64,000 nt of DNA from JBOHSA01 sp050732995. GTDB lineage: Bacteria; Gemmatimonadota; Gemmatimonadetes; Gemmatimonadales; GWC2-71-9. How positions within the stretch are numbered: the first letter of the stretch is position 1; each line of letters begins with the position of its first letter. Location: positions 1 through 64,000 of the forward strand of contig JBOHSA010000095.1 of NCBI GenBank assembly GCA_050732995.1, in the 5' to 3' direction. Below are positions 49,470-57,737 of this stretch, piece by piece. Position numbers and translations under genes: made by a program. The notes below the pieces were generated by a model. The model did no database searches, was not told the DNA's origin, and saw nothing but the letters and a program-made list of their open reading frames with translations.

Positions 49470-50057
49470 CTAAGAAGTAAGCCCCGGCAGCGTCGGGCGA
49501 CCCATCTCGCCGCGCACCTCGAGATGACGCCGGTCCTCACCACGAGCGGCCACCGGCCCTGAACCGCGCTTAGTCCCGGGCCCGGCCTCGGCCGTCTGCC
49601 GGTACACGGCGACCCCGTACCAGCAGGGATTCAGCCGGCACTCGGCCATGACGATCTTGACGCGGAAGCGTGTATCCGTCTGCGGCCGTACCTGCACGAC
49701 GGCCGCGGCGCCGCTCGCGCGGTCCGCGGCCACCTCGTAATCGCTGTCATTGTAGAGCAGAATACTGAGCGCCGCGCAATCGCCGTCACACACGCCCAGG
49801 ACCGCGTACTGTGCAGCGGGCTCCAGCGTCAGTGTGAACGAGCCCGATTCGCCGGTATCGAGCAGGCCCGCGTGATCGGCGGGGATCCGTTCGAACCCCG
49901 TGCGCGTGAGGGACCGCTGAGCCCGGGCCAGCCCGTTCTGCACCTGTCGAAGCCACCGGTTTCCCCGACCCTCCTCCCCTTCCTCTCTCTGGGCTGAAGC
50001 GCTTGCGGCGCCGAGCAGCGCGGCCGCGCTCAGCACGATCGGCCAGGCGCCGCGCAT
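49470..50057 (-). CDS. Secreted beta-sandwich protein (PPC-like), YtrA-operon gene 6
   Basis: A 195-residue exported protein: signal peptide about 1-21 (ASASAQ), a short Glu/Arg-rich stretch, then a beta-sandwich of about 100 residues resembling pre-peptidase C-terminal domains (GLLDTGESGSFTLTLEPAAQ, YAVLGVCDGDC, VKIVMAECRLNPCWYGV) with two paired cysteines likely in disulphides. The longer frame lies inside the next gene upstream. Its ATG overlaps that gene's TGA by one base, so it is the last member of the GntR-ABC operon. Function unknown. Confidence 0.72.
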   Translation of the reverse strand: MRGAWPIVLSAAALLGAASASAQREEGEEGRGNRWLRQVQNGLARAQRSLTRTGFERIPADHAGLLDTGESGSFTLTLEPAAQYAVLGVCDGDCAALSILLYNDSDYEVAADRASGAAAVVQVRPQTDTRFRVKIVMAECRLNPCWYGVAVYRQTAEAGPGTKRGSGPVAARGEDRRHLEVRGEMGRPTLPGLTS

Positions 50058-51268
50058 CAGCGGGCCTGGCGGCGAATGGCCGCGAGCAGCGCGCTCAGGA
50101 CCGCCACGCCCGCCAGGAGTACGCCCGTCACCCCGGCACTCAGGGGGGCGATCGGTCCCAGGGGCAGCCGCGGGGCGAAGCGCCGCTGCCAGCGCGCGGT
50201 CCATTCTCCCACGGGCGCCCGCAGCGCCGCCGCCAATGAGGGCTCGACAGCCAGCGGGGAATTCCAGAACCGCAGGAATCGGTCGTGACCGACCTCGCGG
50301 ACGACGTCCGCCAGGAATCGGTCCTCCTCCAGCAGGCGCTCTGCCCGCCACCACGAGGGCGTGATCGTGACGATCCGGGGCAGGGAGTCCTCGACCCGAT
50401 CCCCGGAGCCGGCCAGGACGGCGTCCTCGCAGCTGGTGGCCCTTCCCCCCAAGCAGCCGACCGCCGAGACGGGCATTCCGCTGATACCGCTCCACCACCA
50501 CCGTCCCGTCGCCGGATCGTGCACGAACGCGGAATGCCCTCCTACCTCGGCGGCCACGCTCGGACTCCAGTCGGGGACTACAGCGAGGGTGTAGTGCCGG
50601 GCTGCCAGCCAGCGCCGCGCCGGTCTCCCGGGCGTTCCGAACCCGGCATAGAACGCACATGGCCCGAGGGCGAGCTTGAGCCATTCGGCGAGCTGTTCGG
50701 TCCGTCTCGCGGGGACGATGGTCTGCAGCCACCGCTCCCATCGGTCCGCCGGGACGTACGCCACGCACGCCGCGCGATCGGTCGAATCAGGCAGCAGGTA
50801 GGACCGCGCGCGAACTATCTGCGGGTGGTTCGAGGCTGCGGGGGAGGGGGGGGGGGGCAGAGCCCCACCGGTTTCCAGGACGACGCCGACGGCGACTTTG
50901 GACACGCCGAGGTCGAGCGAGCGCCAAACGGCGTCGAGCGTCTGTCGCACTGTCCGCTCGAACTCTGCGGCGACATTCCCCTGTGTCCCCCCGGCGAACA
51001 ACAACGCCGGGCCCTCCACGTCCGCGTGTCGGCGGCGCTCGAATTCGGGCTCCAGGCGGTTCCGGAACTGGGCGAGTCGGAGCGCCAGATCCATCTCGCG
51101 CCATTGCTCGGCGAGCGCTTGGGCCTGGAGGCGGGCGGCGGTCGGCGGCGCCGCCCGCGGCGTCCGGGAGCGGGGCGGGGATGCGCCTCGAGGTGGCAGG
51201 TAGGCCGCCGCGATCAGGACGCACACGGCCGCGGCACCGGCTCCCCACCAGGTCAGCTGACGCGCCAT
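50057..51268 (-). CDS. Membrane-anchored envelope protein, YtrA-operon gene 5
   Basis: A 403-residue protein with an N-terminal helix (about 7-24) and a C-terminal helix (about 373-395) enclosing a periplasmic domain. The last periplasmic segment (VVREVGHDRFLRFWNSP, then APVGEWTARWQRRF) matches the closing segment of peptidase-MA-like domains, as does its upstream neighbour, but no HExxH zinc site is visible. A poly-G/C tract encodes a Pro-rich loop (PPPPSP) near 145. The start overlaps the preceding gene by 16 bases. I do not recognise a described family. Probably the outer part of the ABC system encoded by the same operon. Confidence 0.7.
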   Translation of the reverse strand: MARQLTWWGAGAAAVCVLIAAAYLPPRGASPPRSRTPRAAPPTAARLQAQALAEQWREMDLALRLAQFRNRLEPEFERRRHADVEGPALLFAGGTQGNVAAEFERTVRQTLDAVWRSLDLGVSKVAVGVVLETGGALPPPPSPAASNHPQIVRARSYLLPDSTDRAACVAYVPADRWERWLQTIVPARRTEQLAEWLKLALGPCAFYAGFGTPGRPARRWLAARHYTLAVVPDWSPSVAAEVGGHSAFVHDPATGRWWWSGISGMPVSAVGCLGGRATSCEDAVLAGSGDRVEDSLPRIVTITPSWWRAERLLEEDRFLADVVREVGHDRFLRFWNSPLAVEPSLAAALRAPVGEWTARWQRRFAPRLPLGPIAPLSAGVTGVLLAGVAVLSALLAAIRRQAR

Positions 51269-52374
51269 CTCGAGCTCCACAGCGCGCACCCAGCGAAGAC
51301 GATCACCCAGCCGAGCGCCACGGGCCATCCCCACGACGGGAGATCGATCCGCCGCGGGTACGCCGCCAGGATCTCCGCCCGCCACGTCGTCAGGAGCGAG
51401 TCCACCGGCACCCGCGCCGCCGCGGCCAGGCGCTCGGCGATCGACAAGGTCGGATCGCCGATCAGCCGGCGATAGGCGTCCCGCCCGCCGAGCCGGAGCG
51501 CGAGATCCACCACCGTCTGCCGGACGCCGGGGGTGAGGGGTCGTGGCACGAACTCCCGCGGCGTCGATCTCAGCAATTCGACGCACGCGGTGTCGTTGCC
51601 GCGCGCACAGGCGCGGAAGGCTCGCTCGGTGGGCCCTCGGGCGAGCCCGCCCAGCGATCGCGTCACAGCCTCCCGGCGTTCCGCTGGTGTGACGTACCAG
51701 AGCAGCGCGATGTCTGGGGAGGCTGTGAGCTCGAGCGCGGTCCGGCAGCGCCCGAGATCGCCGAGATAGCAGTCCCGCGCCGCTCCGGAGGGGGTGGTCA
51801 CGAGCTCGACGTACACGCGGGACCGCAGCGCGCGGGGCTGGAGCAGGGGCCGCACCGAGCCGGTGCCGCCCGCGCCTCCCTCCCCCAGCCACCGAGTCAG
51901 GCCGGCGTCGGGTGGCGCGAGTGGCGCCCGGGCGGCCAGGAGGCCCGTAAGGGCCGCGAGCTCCGTGTCCCACGGCAGCGCGAGGACACCGCGGGCCACG
52001 GGCCCGTCGGGCGTCGTGTCCGGGTCAAAGGGGAGGATGACAATGGGCCGGCGCACGAGCGACTGGGCCTCGTCGCCGTACAGGCTGTCGAGCACCTGCC
52101 AGGCCCGGGCGGCCGCCTCCCGCAGAGGCAGGGGCGACGCGTCGGCGATGATCCACAACGCCCCCGCGCGGATGGTGTCGCGCGCCACGGGGCTCCGAAG
52201 GAGCGCCAGGCTATCGAGGGCATCGGCCAGCGCGTTGGCTCGCCGCCAGGCGATCGCCACACTGTCCGCCCGGATCCGGAGCCGCACGAGGTCCGAACCT
52301 CCGCCCTGGGCGTTAAGGGGATGCGTGGCGGCCGACGCCACCAAGAGCCAAAGGGGCCAGCATCCGCTACACAT
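51253..52374 (-). CDS. Envelope protein with decayed peptidase-MA-like domain, YtrA-operon gene 4
   Basis: A 373-residue protein: signal peptide about 1-22 (PLNAQ), a periplasmic domain, one C-terminal helix (about 345-365) and a short basic tail. The domain keeps traces of a gluzincin fold: DTELAALTGL where HExxH is expected, LTRWLGEG where the W-L-x-E-G motif follows, and a closing GRDAYRRLIGD ... LTTWRAEI. The zinc histidines are missing, so it is probably a non-catalytic relative. Overlaps the ABC permease gene by eight bases. No described function recognised. Confidence 0.7.
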   Translation of the reverse strand: MCSGCWPLWLLVASAATHPLNAQGGGSDLVRLRIRADSVAIAWRRANALADALDSLALLRSPVARDTIRAGALWIIADASPLPLREAAARAWQVLDSLYGDEAQSLVRRPIVILPFDPDTTPDGPVARGVLALPWDTELAALTGLLAARAPLAPPDAGLTRWLGEGGAGGTGSVRPLLQPRALRSRVYVELVTTPSGAARDCYLGDLGRCRTALELTASPDIALLWYVTPAERREAVTRSLGGLARGPTERAFRACARGNDTACVELLRSTPREFVPRPLTPGVRQTVVDLALRLGGRDAYRRLIGDPTLSIAERLAAAARVPVDSLLTTWRAEILAAYPRRIDLPSWGWPVALGWVIVFAGCALWSSRWRVS

Positions 52375-53023
52375 CGATCAGCATCCAGCGGCCGGTGAAG
52401 ATGGCGAAGGGCCCGGGCCAGTTCAGCACGATCGGGAGGAGCCGCCCGGGGAGGTCGAGGTCGACGTTGGCCGCGCCCGCGATCACCTGGACGACGATGA
52501 CCGACCCCAGCCCAGCGAGAATGAACGCAGCGGTCCGCGAGGTGCCGGAGGAGACCGAGAAAAAGACGGCATAGGCCACGAGCACCGCCAGCGCGAATCG
52601 AGCGGCGAGGGCTATGGGATAGGTCTGCAGCCCCGGCGGGACGGTGGCGCTCGCGGTCGCCAGGATGGCGCCGACCAGGACGGCGCCGACCGGCGCTGTC
52701 AGGAGGACCAGGCCCGCACCGAACCGCAGGAGCGCATAGCGCCAGCGCGGCAGCGGCAGCGACAGCGCGTGGACGTGGCGCCCGCGGTGATCCGGCGCCC
52801 ACGCGGCGACCGCGACCAGGAGTCCCAGGGCGGCGGCCAGCACGGGGTACAAGGTGCCCCAGGACTGGAGTGCCTGGAGTAGGTCGGGAGCGGAGAGGGC
52901 GCCGCGGTCCGGTCGGGTGGCCCCCTGGACGGACAGAATCGGCAGGGCGAATCCGGCGATCGAGCCGAGCGCGATGATCAGGCGGCTCCACTTCCACTGG
53001 CTGAAGAGCATGACACGAAACAT
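52367..53023 (-). CDS. ABC transporter permease, YtrA-operon gene 3
   Basis: A 218-residue integral membrane protein with about six helices (around 14-33, 60-77, 93-120, 133-155, 160-182 and 195-210), the size and layout of ABC-2-type permeases in YtrBC/EcsB-like systems. It lies nine bases after the ATPase gene. With the ATPase it should form a half- or full transporter. Its substrate is probably a peptide, antibiotic or cell-wall component by analogy with Bacillus YtrBCDEF, but the partners here differ. Confidence 0.75.
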   Translation of the reverse strand: MFRVMLFSQWKWSRLIIALGSIAGFALPILSVQGATRPDRGALSAPDLLQALQSWGTLYPVLAAALGLLVAVAAWAPDHRGRHVHALSLPLPRWRYALLRFGAGLVLLTAPVGAVLVGAILATASATVPPGLQTYPIALAARFALAVLVAYAVFFSVSSGTSRTAAFILAGLGSVIVVQVIAGAANVDLDLPGRLLPIVLNWPGPFAIFTGRWMLIDV

Positions 53024-53032
53024 CGTCGGCTC

Positions 53033-53947
53033 CTAACGCGGAGGGTCGCGAAACGCCCGGAGCAGCTCCACGAACCCCTCCTCCAGGTCGAGGTCGATCA
53101 CGTCACGCAGGTCGGCGCCAATGGTCGCGAAGTACGCCGCCATCGCCGGCTCCCAATCGCGCACCGCCCAACGCTCCGCCGACCCCTCCCCCCCCTCCCC
53201 TCCGTTGACCGGATGACGTCCGAGCACTACGAATGGCGGCTCAGGAACACGCGCGGGCGCCCCGTGCACGTGGAGCCGTTTCATGCCGTGCTTGAAGCGG
53301 TCCATCGGGACCTCCAGGACCAGGCGGCCGTCGTCCATGACTCCGATCCAGTTGCAGAAGCGCTCCAGCTCGTGGATCAGATGACTCGAAATGAAGATCG
53401 TGGCCCGGCGCTCCGAGACGTAGTCGAGGAGGGCGGACAGGATATCGCGCCGAACCACGGGATCGAGTCCGTCGGTCGGCTCGTCCAGCACCAGCAGCTC
53501 GGGCTGCTGCGCGAGCGCCAGCAGCACCATCAGCTTGCCCTTCTGACCCTTCGAGAGGCGCCCGAACAGCTTCCCGTCGTCGAGCCGGAACTCGCGCACC
53601 AGCTGTTCGGCGCGCTGCCCGTCCCAGGCCGGGTAGAACGCCGCCTGGTAAGCGACGGTCTCGCGCACGGTCAACGTCGGGTCGAGATGCGGTTGCTCCG
53701 GCACGTATCCGACGTGCGTCAGCACACGCGCGGCGGCGCCGGGCATCTCGCTCCCGAGCACCTGGATGTGGCCGGCACGAGGGCGGAGCAGCCCCAGGAC
53801 CAGCCGGATCGTCGTCGTCTTGCCGCATCCGTTGGGGCCGAGAAAGCCGTAGATCGCCCCGGCGGGGACGTGCAGGGCCAAATCCTCGATGGCGAACGTC
53901 CGGCCGGCGTGGTACGACAGGCGCTGGGTTTCGATGGCGTTGGTCAC
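53033..53947 (-). CDS. ABC transporter ATP-binding protein, YtrA-operon gene 2
   Basis: A 304-residue ATPase subunit of an ABC-2-type transporter. Walker A GPNGCGKTT near 36-44, Q-loop in YVPEQPHL, Walker B LLVLDEPT, and H-loop SSHL. The signature motif reads LSKGQKGK instead of LSGGQ, as in the YtrB/BcrA-like branch. A poly-C tract encodes a Gly-Glu-rich loop (GGEGGEG) in the C-terminal extension. Its ATG overlaps the stop of the GntR gene (ATGA). Confidence 0.9.
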   Translation of the reverse strand: MTNAIETQRLSYHAGRTFAIEDLALHVPAGAIYGFLGPNGCGKTTTIRLVLGLLRPRAGHIQVLGSEMPGAAARVLTHVGYVPEQPHLDPTLTVRETVAYQAAFYPAWDGQRAEQLVREFRLDDGKLFGRLSKGQKGKLMVLLALAQQPELLVLDEPTDGLDPVVRRDILSALLDYVSERRATIFISSHLIHELERFCNWIGVMDDGRLVLEVPMDRFKHGMKRLHVHGAPARVPEPPFVVLGRHPVNGGEGGEGSAERWAVRDWEPAMAAYFATIGADLRDVIDLDLEEGFVELLRAFRDPPR

Positions 53948-54324
53948 GGGGTCGGCGCTCCGATCTCTTCGGTGATCGCGGCCTGCAAGTCCTGGACGGC
54001 CACGCCGAGGCGCGCGGCGTCGGCGAGCAGCCGTCGGACCAAGCTCGTGGCGTGACGGGCCCGCTCGCGGGCCCGCCGTTCGGGGGCGAGCTCCCGCACG
54101 AAAGTCCCCTCCCGCTCCCGCGTCTCCACGAACCCCGATGTTTCGAGATCGCGGTAGGCCTGCACGACAGTCGCCGGGTTCACGCGCAGCTCACCGGCGA
54201 GCTGGCGCACGGAGGGCAGGGCGTCCGCGGGGCGCAGGTGCCCCGCGGCGATCGCCACCCGGACGCGGTCGGCGATCTGGGCATAGAGTGGTGTGGCGCT
54301 CCGGGGATCGATGTGCTCAAACAC
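53944..54324 (-). CDS. GntR/YtrA-family repressor, YtrA-operon gene 1
   Basis: A 126-residue short GntR regulator of the YtrA subfamily: N-terminal winged helix (LYAQIADRVRVAIAAGHL, then LPSVRQLAGELRVNPATVVQAYRDLE) and a brief helical dimerisation tail, without a large effector domain. YtrA-type repressors sit at the head of ABC operons and respond to cell-envelope antibiotics in Firmicutes. First gene of a six-gene overlapping operon. An inverted repeat CTGTAT-N10-ATACAG lies eight bases before its start on the divergent promoter. Confidence 0.9.
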   Translation of the reverse strand: MFEHIDPRSATPLYAQIADRVRVAIAAGHLRPADALPSVRQLAGELRVNPATVVQAYRDLETSGFVETREREGTFVRELAPERRARERARHATSLVRRLLADAARLGVAVQDLQAAITEEIGAPTP

Positions 54325-54332
54325 GTGGTCGT

Positions 54333-54354
54333 CTGTATTGCTGTTGTGATACAG
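54333..54354. promoter_or_regulatory. GntR/YtrA operator
   Basis: CTGTAT-N10-ATACAG, perfect 6-bp arms, immediately upstream of the GntR gene. A consensus -35 TTGACA for the minus strand lies at 54380-54375, so the repeat sits over the -10/start region, where a repressor would block transcription. Confidence 0.7.
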
Positions 54355-54383
54355 TGGGGATCCCGGCAGGGCCTGTCAAGCGC

Positions 54384-54414
54384 ATATAGTTTGGTTTGAC
54401 AAAACAAACTATAT
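54384..54414. promoter_or_regulatory. MarR operator, 31-bp inverted repeat
   Basis: ATATAGTTTG-N11-CAAACTATAT, perfect 10-bp arms; the spacer holds a smaller TTTG-A-CAAA palindrome. It ends 16 bp before the marR start and contains its likely -10 (TATATT at 54410-54415) or -35 (TTGACA at 54396). AT-rich against a very GC-rich background. Confidence 0.8.
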
Positions 54415-54430
54415 TCCGTAGCTTGCCGCC

Positions 54431-54916
54431 ATGGCCGACAGCAGTGTGCACCGCCTCCTCGACCTCTATCCCCGCATCTTCTTCGCGTGCCACACCCGGC
54501 ACGTGCGCGACCCCCAGTCCCGCACCCGGCTCAGCGCCCACCAGGCCGGCATCCTCGATCACCTGGACGACGTGGAACCGACGAGCCTGACCGGCCTGGC
54601 GCGCCATATGGGCGTCACGGCGTCCACCATGTCGCTCGGCGTGGACCGGCTGGCCCGGCACGGGTACGTCGTGCGGGCCCGGGACCCCGAGGACGGCCGC
54701 CGCGTCCTGCTCCGGCTGACGGCGGCGGGCGCGCGGATCAAGGAGGCCCAGTCCGTGCTGGAGCCGGAACGGGTGAGGGCGATGCTGGACCGACTGTCGG
54801 CCGACGAGCAGACACAGGCCCTGCGGGGATTGGGGCTCCTCGCGCAAGCCGCCGATGAGATGATGCAGGCCCGCAGCGCGGGCGCTCTCCCGCCCTCGGA
54901 ATGGAGGTCGACATGA
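54431..54916 (+). CDS. MarR family transcriptional regulator
   Basis: A 161-residue winged-helix repressor: helix-turn-helix TSLTGLARHMGVTASTMSLGVDRLARHGYV near 55-85, wing with the conserved DPEDGRRVLLRLT (D-x-R-D/G-R-R), and long N- and C-terminal dimerisation helices. No ribosome-binding site precedes ATG 54431. If the -35 at 54396 and the box TAGCTT at 54419 are used, the mRNA would be leaderless. Preceded by a 31-bp inverted repeat, presumably its own operator. Coupled to the next gene by ATGA; ligand unknown. Confidence 0.9.
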   Translation: MADSSVHRLLDLYPRIFFACHTRHVRDPQSRTRLSAHQAGILDHLDDVEPTSLTGLARHMGVTASTMSLGVDRLARHGYVVRARDPEDGRRVLLRLTAAGARIKEAQSVLEPERVRAMLDRLSADEQTQALRGLGLLAQAADEMMQARSAGALPPSEWRST

Positions 54917-55428
54917 AATGGGTCTTGATCGTGGTGGCAGCGGTCGTGGGGTTGGTCGGCGTCGTGGCGCTCGGCGGCGCGCTCCTGCCGCGCGGCCATA
55001 CAGCCAGGCACACGGGTCGGTTCCGACAGCCGCCGGACTCCGTGTGGCGCGCCATTACCGACTTCGCCTCCGCGCCCTCGTGGCGCGCGGACGTGCGGGC
55101 CGTCGAGCGGCTCCCCGACCGGGACGGCCATCCGGTGTGGCAGGAGACCGACAAGCACGGGCAGCGGCTGCCCCTCGAGGTGCTCGAATTCGCGCCGCCG
55201 CGCCGCCTCGTGTTGCGCATCGCCGATCCGAAGCTTCCGTTCGGCGGCACCTGGACCTACGAGATCAGCCCCGTTGCCGCGGGTAGCAGTCTGACCATTA
55301 CCGAGGATGGCGAGATCTACAATCCCATCTTCCGGTTCGTGGCCCGGTTCATTCTCGGCTACACGGCCACGATGAAGGGCTATGTGCGAGCTCTCGGGCG
55401 CCGGTTCGGGGAGGACGTGGTTTCCTGA
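54913..55428 (+). CDS. SRPBCC (START-like) family membrane-anchored protein
   Basis: 171 residues from ATG 54913, chosen because GGAGG precedes it and it overlaps the marR stop (ATGA). N-terminal transmembrane helix (about 4-25), then a polyketide-cyclase/SRPBCC fold (about 35-165: FRQPPDSVWRAITDFASAPSW, LEVLEFAPPRRLVLRI, SSLTITEDGEIYNPIFRF) that binds hydrophobic ligands. MarR regulators often sense small hydrophobic molecules, so this protein may bind or buffer the same compound. That link is inference. Confidence 0.82.
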   Translation: MKWVLIVVAAVVGLVGVVALGGALLPRGHTARHTGRFRQPPDSVWRAITDFASAPSWRADVRAVERLPDRDGHPVWQETDKHGQRLPLEVLEFAPPRRLVLRIADPKLPFGGTWTYEISPVAAGSSLTITEDGEIYNPIFRFVARFILGYTATMKGYVRALGRRFGEDVVS

Positions 55429-55474
55429 GCGGCTGTTTGCCGAGTCCCGGTGCACCCGCCAGATTGAAGTCTCC

Positions 55475-55924
55475 ATGACCTCCTACGTGCGAGCGCGGTA
55501 CGACTCCGGGGAAACCGATCCCCAAAGGGGGGGGGGAGGGCCAGCCGTATCGGAGCGCTCCCGCGGCGTCGCGCTCGCGCTCGGCTTCATCGGCGGCGTG
55601 TTCGGTCTGCACCGCTTCTACACGGGCAAGATCAAGAGCGGTCTCTTGATGATCTGCACGTTCGGCGGGCTCGGTTTGTGGTGGCTGTACGACATGATCC
55701 TGCTCGCCACGGGTGAGTTTCGGGACGCGGACGATCTCCCCTTGCGAAACTGGAACGTCCAGGAGCCGCGCGGGATGGCCCGCGCGGCCGACCGGCGCAC
55801 GGACGAGCTGGAAGAGCGCTTGGACGCGCTGCAGGGGGAGGTCGCGGAGATGCAGGAGCGGTTGGACTTCACGGAACGCATGCTGGCCCAGCAGCGTGAC
55901 CGCGATCGTCTGTCGAAGGGGTAG
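55475..55924 (+). CDS. TM2-domain membrane protein with C-terminal coiled coil
   Basis: A 149-residue protein from ATG 55475. TM2 domain (about 35-90): two helices around the conserved FGLHRFYTGK and WWLYDMI segments. A poly-G tract encodes a short Gly-rich stretch before the domain. Residues 105-145 are a charged coiled coil (DELEERLDALQGEVAEMQE). TM2 proteins are widespread and poorly understood. No ribosome-binding site stands out. Lies between the SRPBCC gene and pntAA, same strand. Confidence 0.8.
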   Translation: MTSYVRARYDSGETDPQRGGGGPAVSERSRGVALALGFIGGVFGLHRFYTGKIKSGLLMICTFGGLGLWWLYDMILLATGEFRDADDLPLRNWNVQEPRGMARAADRRTDELEERLDALQGEVAEMQERLDFTERMLAQQRDRDRLSKG

Positions 55925-55984
55925 GCCTGCCGGCTTCATCGAGCCGGCGTTCTAGGAACGCATCCACGCACACAGGGGTTCGTG

Positions 55985-57091
55985 ATGAAGGTTGGGGTTC
56001 CGAAAGAAACCGCCGCCGCCGAGCGCCGGGTCGCCCTGGTTCCCGACGTCGCCGCCCGGCTGGGCAAGGCGGGTCTCGAGGTGGTGATCGAGCGCGGGGC
56101 GGGCCAGTCGGCAACGTTCCCCGATGCCGCCTACGAAGCCGTGGGCGCGACGCTCGCGCCCACGGCGGGAGCGCTGTACGGAGCGGCCGACATCGTGCTC
56201 AAGGTCCGGCCGCCGTCTGCTGCGGAGGTGACGCAGGTGCGCGAGAGCGCCGCGCTCATCGGCCTGCTCCAGGCCGCGACGAGCCCGGACCTCGTGGCGC
56301 AGCTCACCCAGCGCCGCGTGACCGCCTTCAGTCTCGAGCTGCTGCCGCGGATCACGCGGGCCCAGCCGATGGACGTGCTGTCGTCGCAGGCGACGGTGGC
56401 GGGGTACAAGGCCGTCCTGCTGGCGGCGCACGCCGCGCCGCGGTTCTTCCCGATGCTCGTGACCGCGGCCGGCACGCTTCCGCCCGCGCGCGTCCTCGTG
56501 CTGGGCGCGGGCGTCGCCGGCCTGCAGGCGATCGCCACCGCCAAGCGGCTCGGGGCGGTGGTCTCGGCGTTCGACGTGCGACCCGCCGTCAAGGAGCAGG
56601 TCGAGAGCCTGGGCGCGACGTTTCTCGCCCTGGAGATCCGGGAGGAGGCCGAGACTGCCGGCGGCTACGCGAAAGAGCTGTCCGAGGAGTCGCACCGCCG
56701 CGAGCTCGCGTTCATCGCCAGCCATGTGCAACAGGCGGACGTCGTGATCACGACCGCCCTGATTCCGGGGAAGCGGGCGCCCGTGCTCGTCACGCGGGAC
56801 GCGGTGGCCGGCATGCGGCCCGGCTCGGTGATCGTGGACCTCGCCGCCGAGGCGGGCGGGAACTGCGAGGTCACGCAGGCGGGCGCCGAGGTCGCGGCGC
56901 ACGGCGTCGCGGTGCTCGGCCCGCTGAATCTGCCCGGCACGCTGCCGCTGCACGCGAGCCAGATGTACGCCAGGAACGTCGCCAGCTTCCTGCTCCACCT
57001 GGTGAAGGACGGCCGGCTCGAAGTGCATCTCGACGATGAGATCACCCGCGGGACGTGTGTGACGCACGCCGGCCAGGTGCTGCGCCGGTGA
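55985..57091 (+). CDS. pntAA: NAD(P) transhydrogenase alpha subunit part 1
   Basis: The NAD(H)-binding domain I of proton-translocating transhydrogenase, which passes hydride between NADH and NADP at the membrane. 368 residues, full length for the split alpha-1 subunit. AlaDh/PNT N-terminal domain starts KVGVPKE; NAD-binding motif VLGAGVAGLQAIATAKRLGA near 170-190; RPAVKEQVESLGA and the closing QMYARNVASFL region are present. Normally followed by pntAB and pntB. Here the next gene is a broken cation antiporter, so the membrane and NADP-binding subunits are missing from this locus. ATG 55985 preferred over the adjacent GTG. Confidence 0.92.
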   Translation: MKVGVPKETAAAERRVALVPDVAARLGKAGLEVVIERGAGQSATFPDAAYEAVGATLAPTAGALYGAADIVLKVRPPSAAEVTQVRESAALIGLLQAATSPDLVAQLTQRRVTAFSLELLPRITRAQPMDVLSSQATVAGYKAVLLAAHAAPRFFPMLVTAAGTLPPARVLVLGAGVAGLQAIATAKRLGAVVSAFDVRPAVKEQVESLGATFLALEIREEAETAGGYAKELSEESHRRELAFIASHVQQADVVITTALIPGKRAPVLVTRDAVAGMRPGSVIVDLAAEAGGNCEVTQAGAEVAAHGVAVLGPLNLPGTLPLHASQMYARNVASFLLHLVKDGRLEVHLDDEITRGTCVTHAGQVLRR

Positions 57092-57129
57092 CCGCTGGCC
57101 TCGCCCGGTAGGGAGGCGCTCGTGGCAGG

Positions 57130-57658
57130 ATGCCCATGATCCCAGGCACCGCATTTGTGGCGACGCTCGCGCTCGTCGGCGTGGTCATCGTCGTTGCCGC
57201 GCTGCTCTCGGGGGTCGTCGAGCGCACGCGCTTCCCCCAGGTCGCGCTCTTCGTCCTGCTCGGTCTGTTGCTGGGCCCCTTCGGCCTCCGGATCGTCGAT
57301 TTCCGCCTCGAACTCCGGCGTGCTTGCGACCATCGCCACGCTCGCCCTGGTCCTGGTCTTGTTCACGGATGCGGTCTCGATCAACGTCGCGGAGGTGCGG
57401 CGGCATCGCACGCTGGCCCTGCTCGTGCTCGGTCCCGGGACGCTGCTCACGGCCGCGCTCGTTGCGGTCGCGGCGTGGGCGCTCCTCGACGTGGCGCCGG
57501 CTCCCGCGGCGATCCTCGGCGCGCCGCTGGCCTCCACCGACCCGGTGATCATGCGCGGCAGGCGGCCGGGATGCCGGTGGCGCCCAGGCGGCGCTGATTC
57601 CCGCTCAGGGAGGCGGTCGCGTAATCATGCGGAGCGGCGCGTAATTATCCGATCTTGA
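57130..57658 (+). pseudogene. Cation:proton antiporter fragment, frameshifted and truncated
   Basis: N-terminal part of a CPA-type Na+(K+)/H+ antiporter. The first helices (VGVVIVVAALLSGVVERT, FVLLGLLLGPFGL) read in one frame to about 57310; then coding shifts by +1 and continues (GVLATIATLALVLVLFTDAV, LGAPLASTDPVIMRG with the ASTDPV ion-site motif). After the DPV motif homology stops and the frame ends at 57658 with an unrelated Arg-rich tail. A complete antiporter would be about 400-600 residues, so at least half is gone. Gene decay or assembly error. Confidence 0.78.
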
Positions 57659-57737
57659 CGCTCCCGCCGCCGGGTCGGAGCTTTTTCAGGACGCGCCCAT
57701 CCACGTGTCGAGTGTCACTCGAAGGAGGCTCCCCGTC

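Noticed and set aside
57603..57737. Possible separate small gene or regulatory RNA after the broken antiporter
   Set aside because: A short frame ending near 57650 has no family match or ribosome-binding site; only repeated GCGTAAT words were seen.
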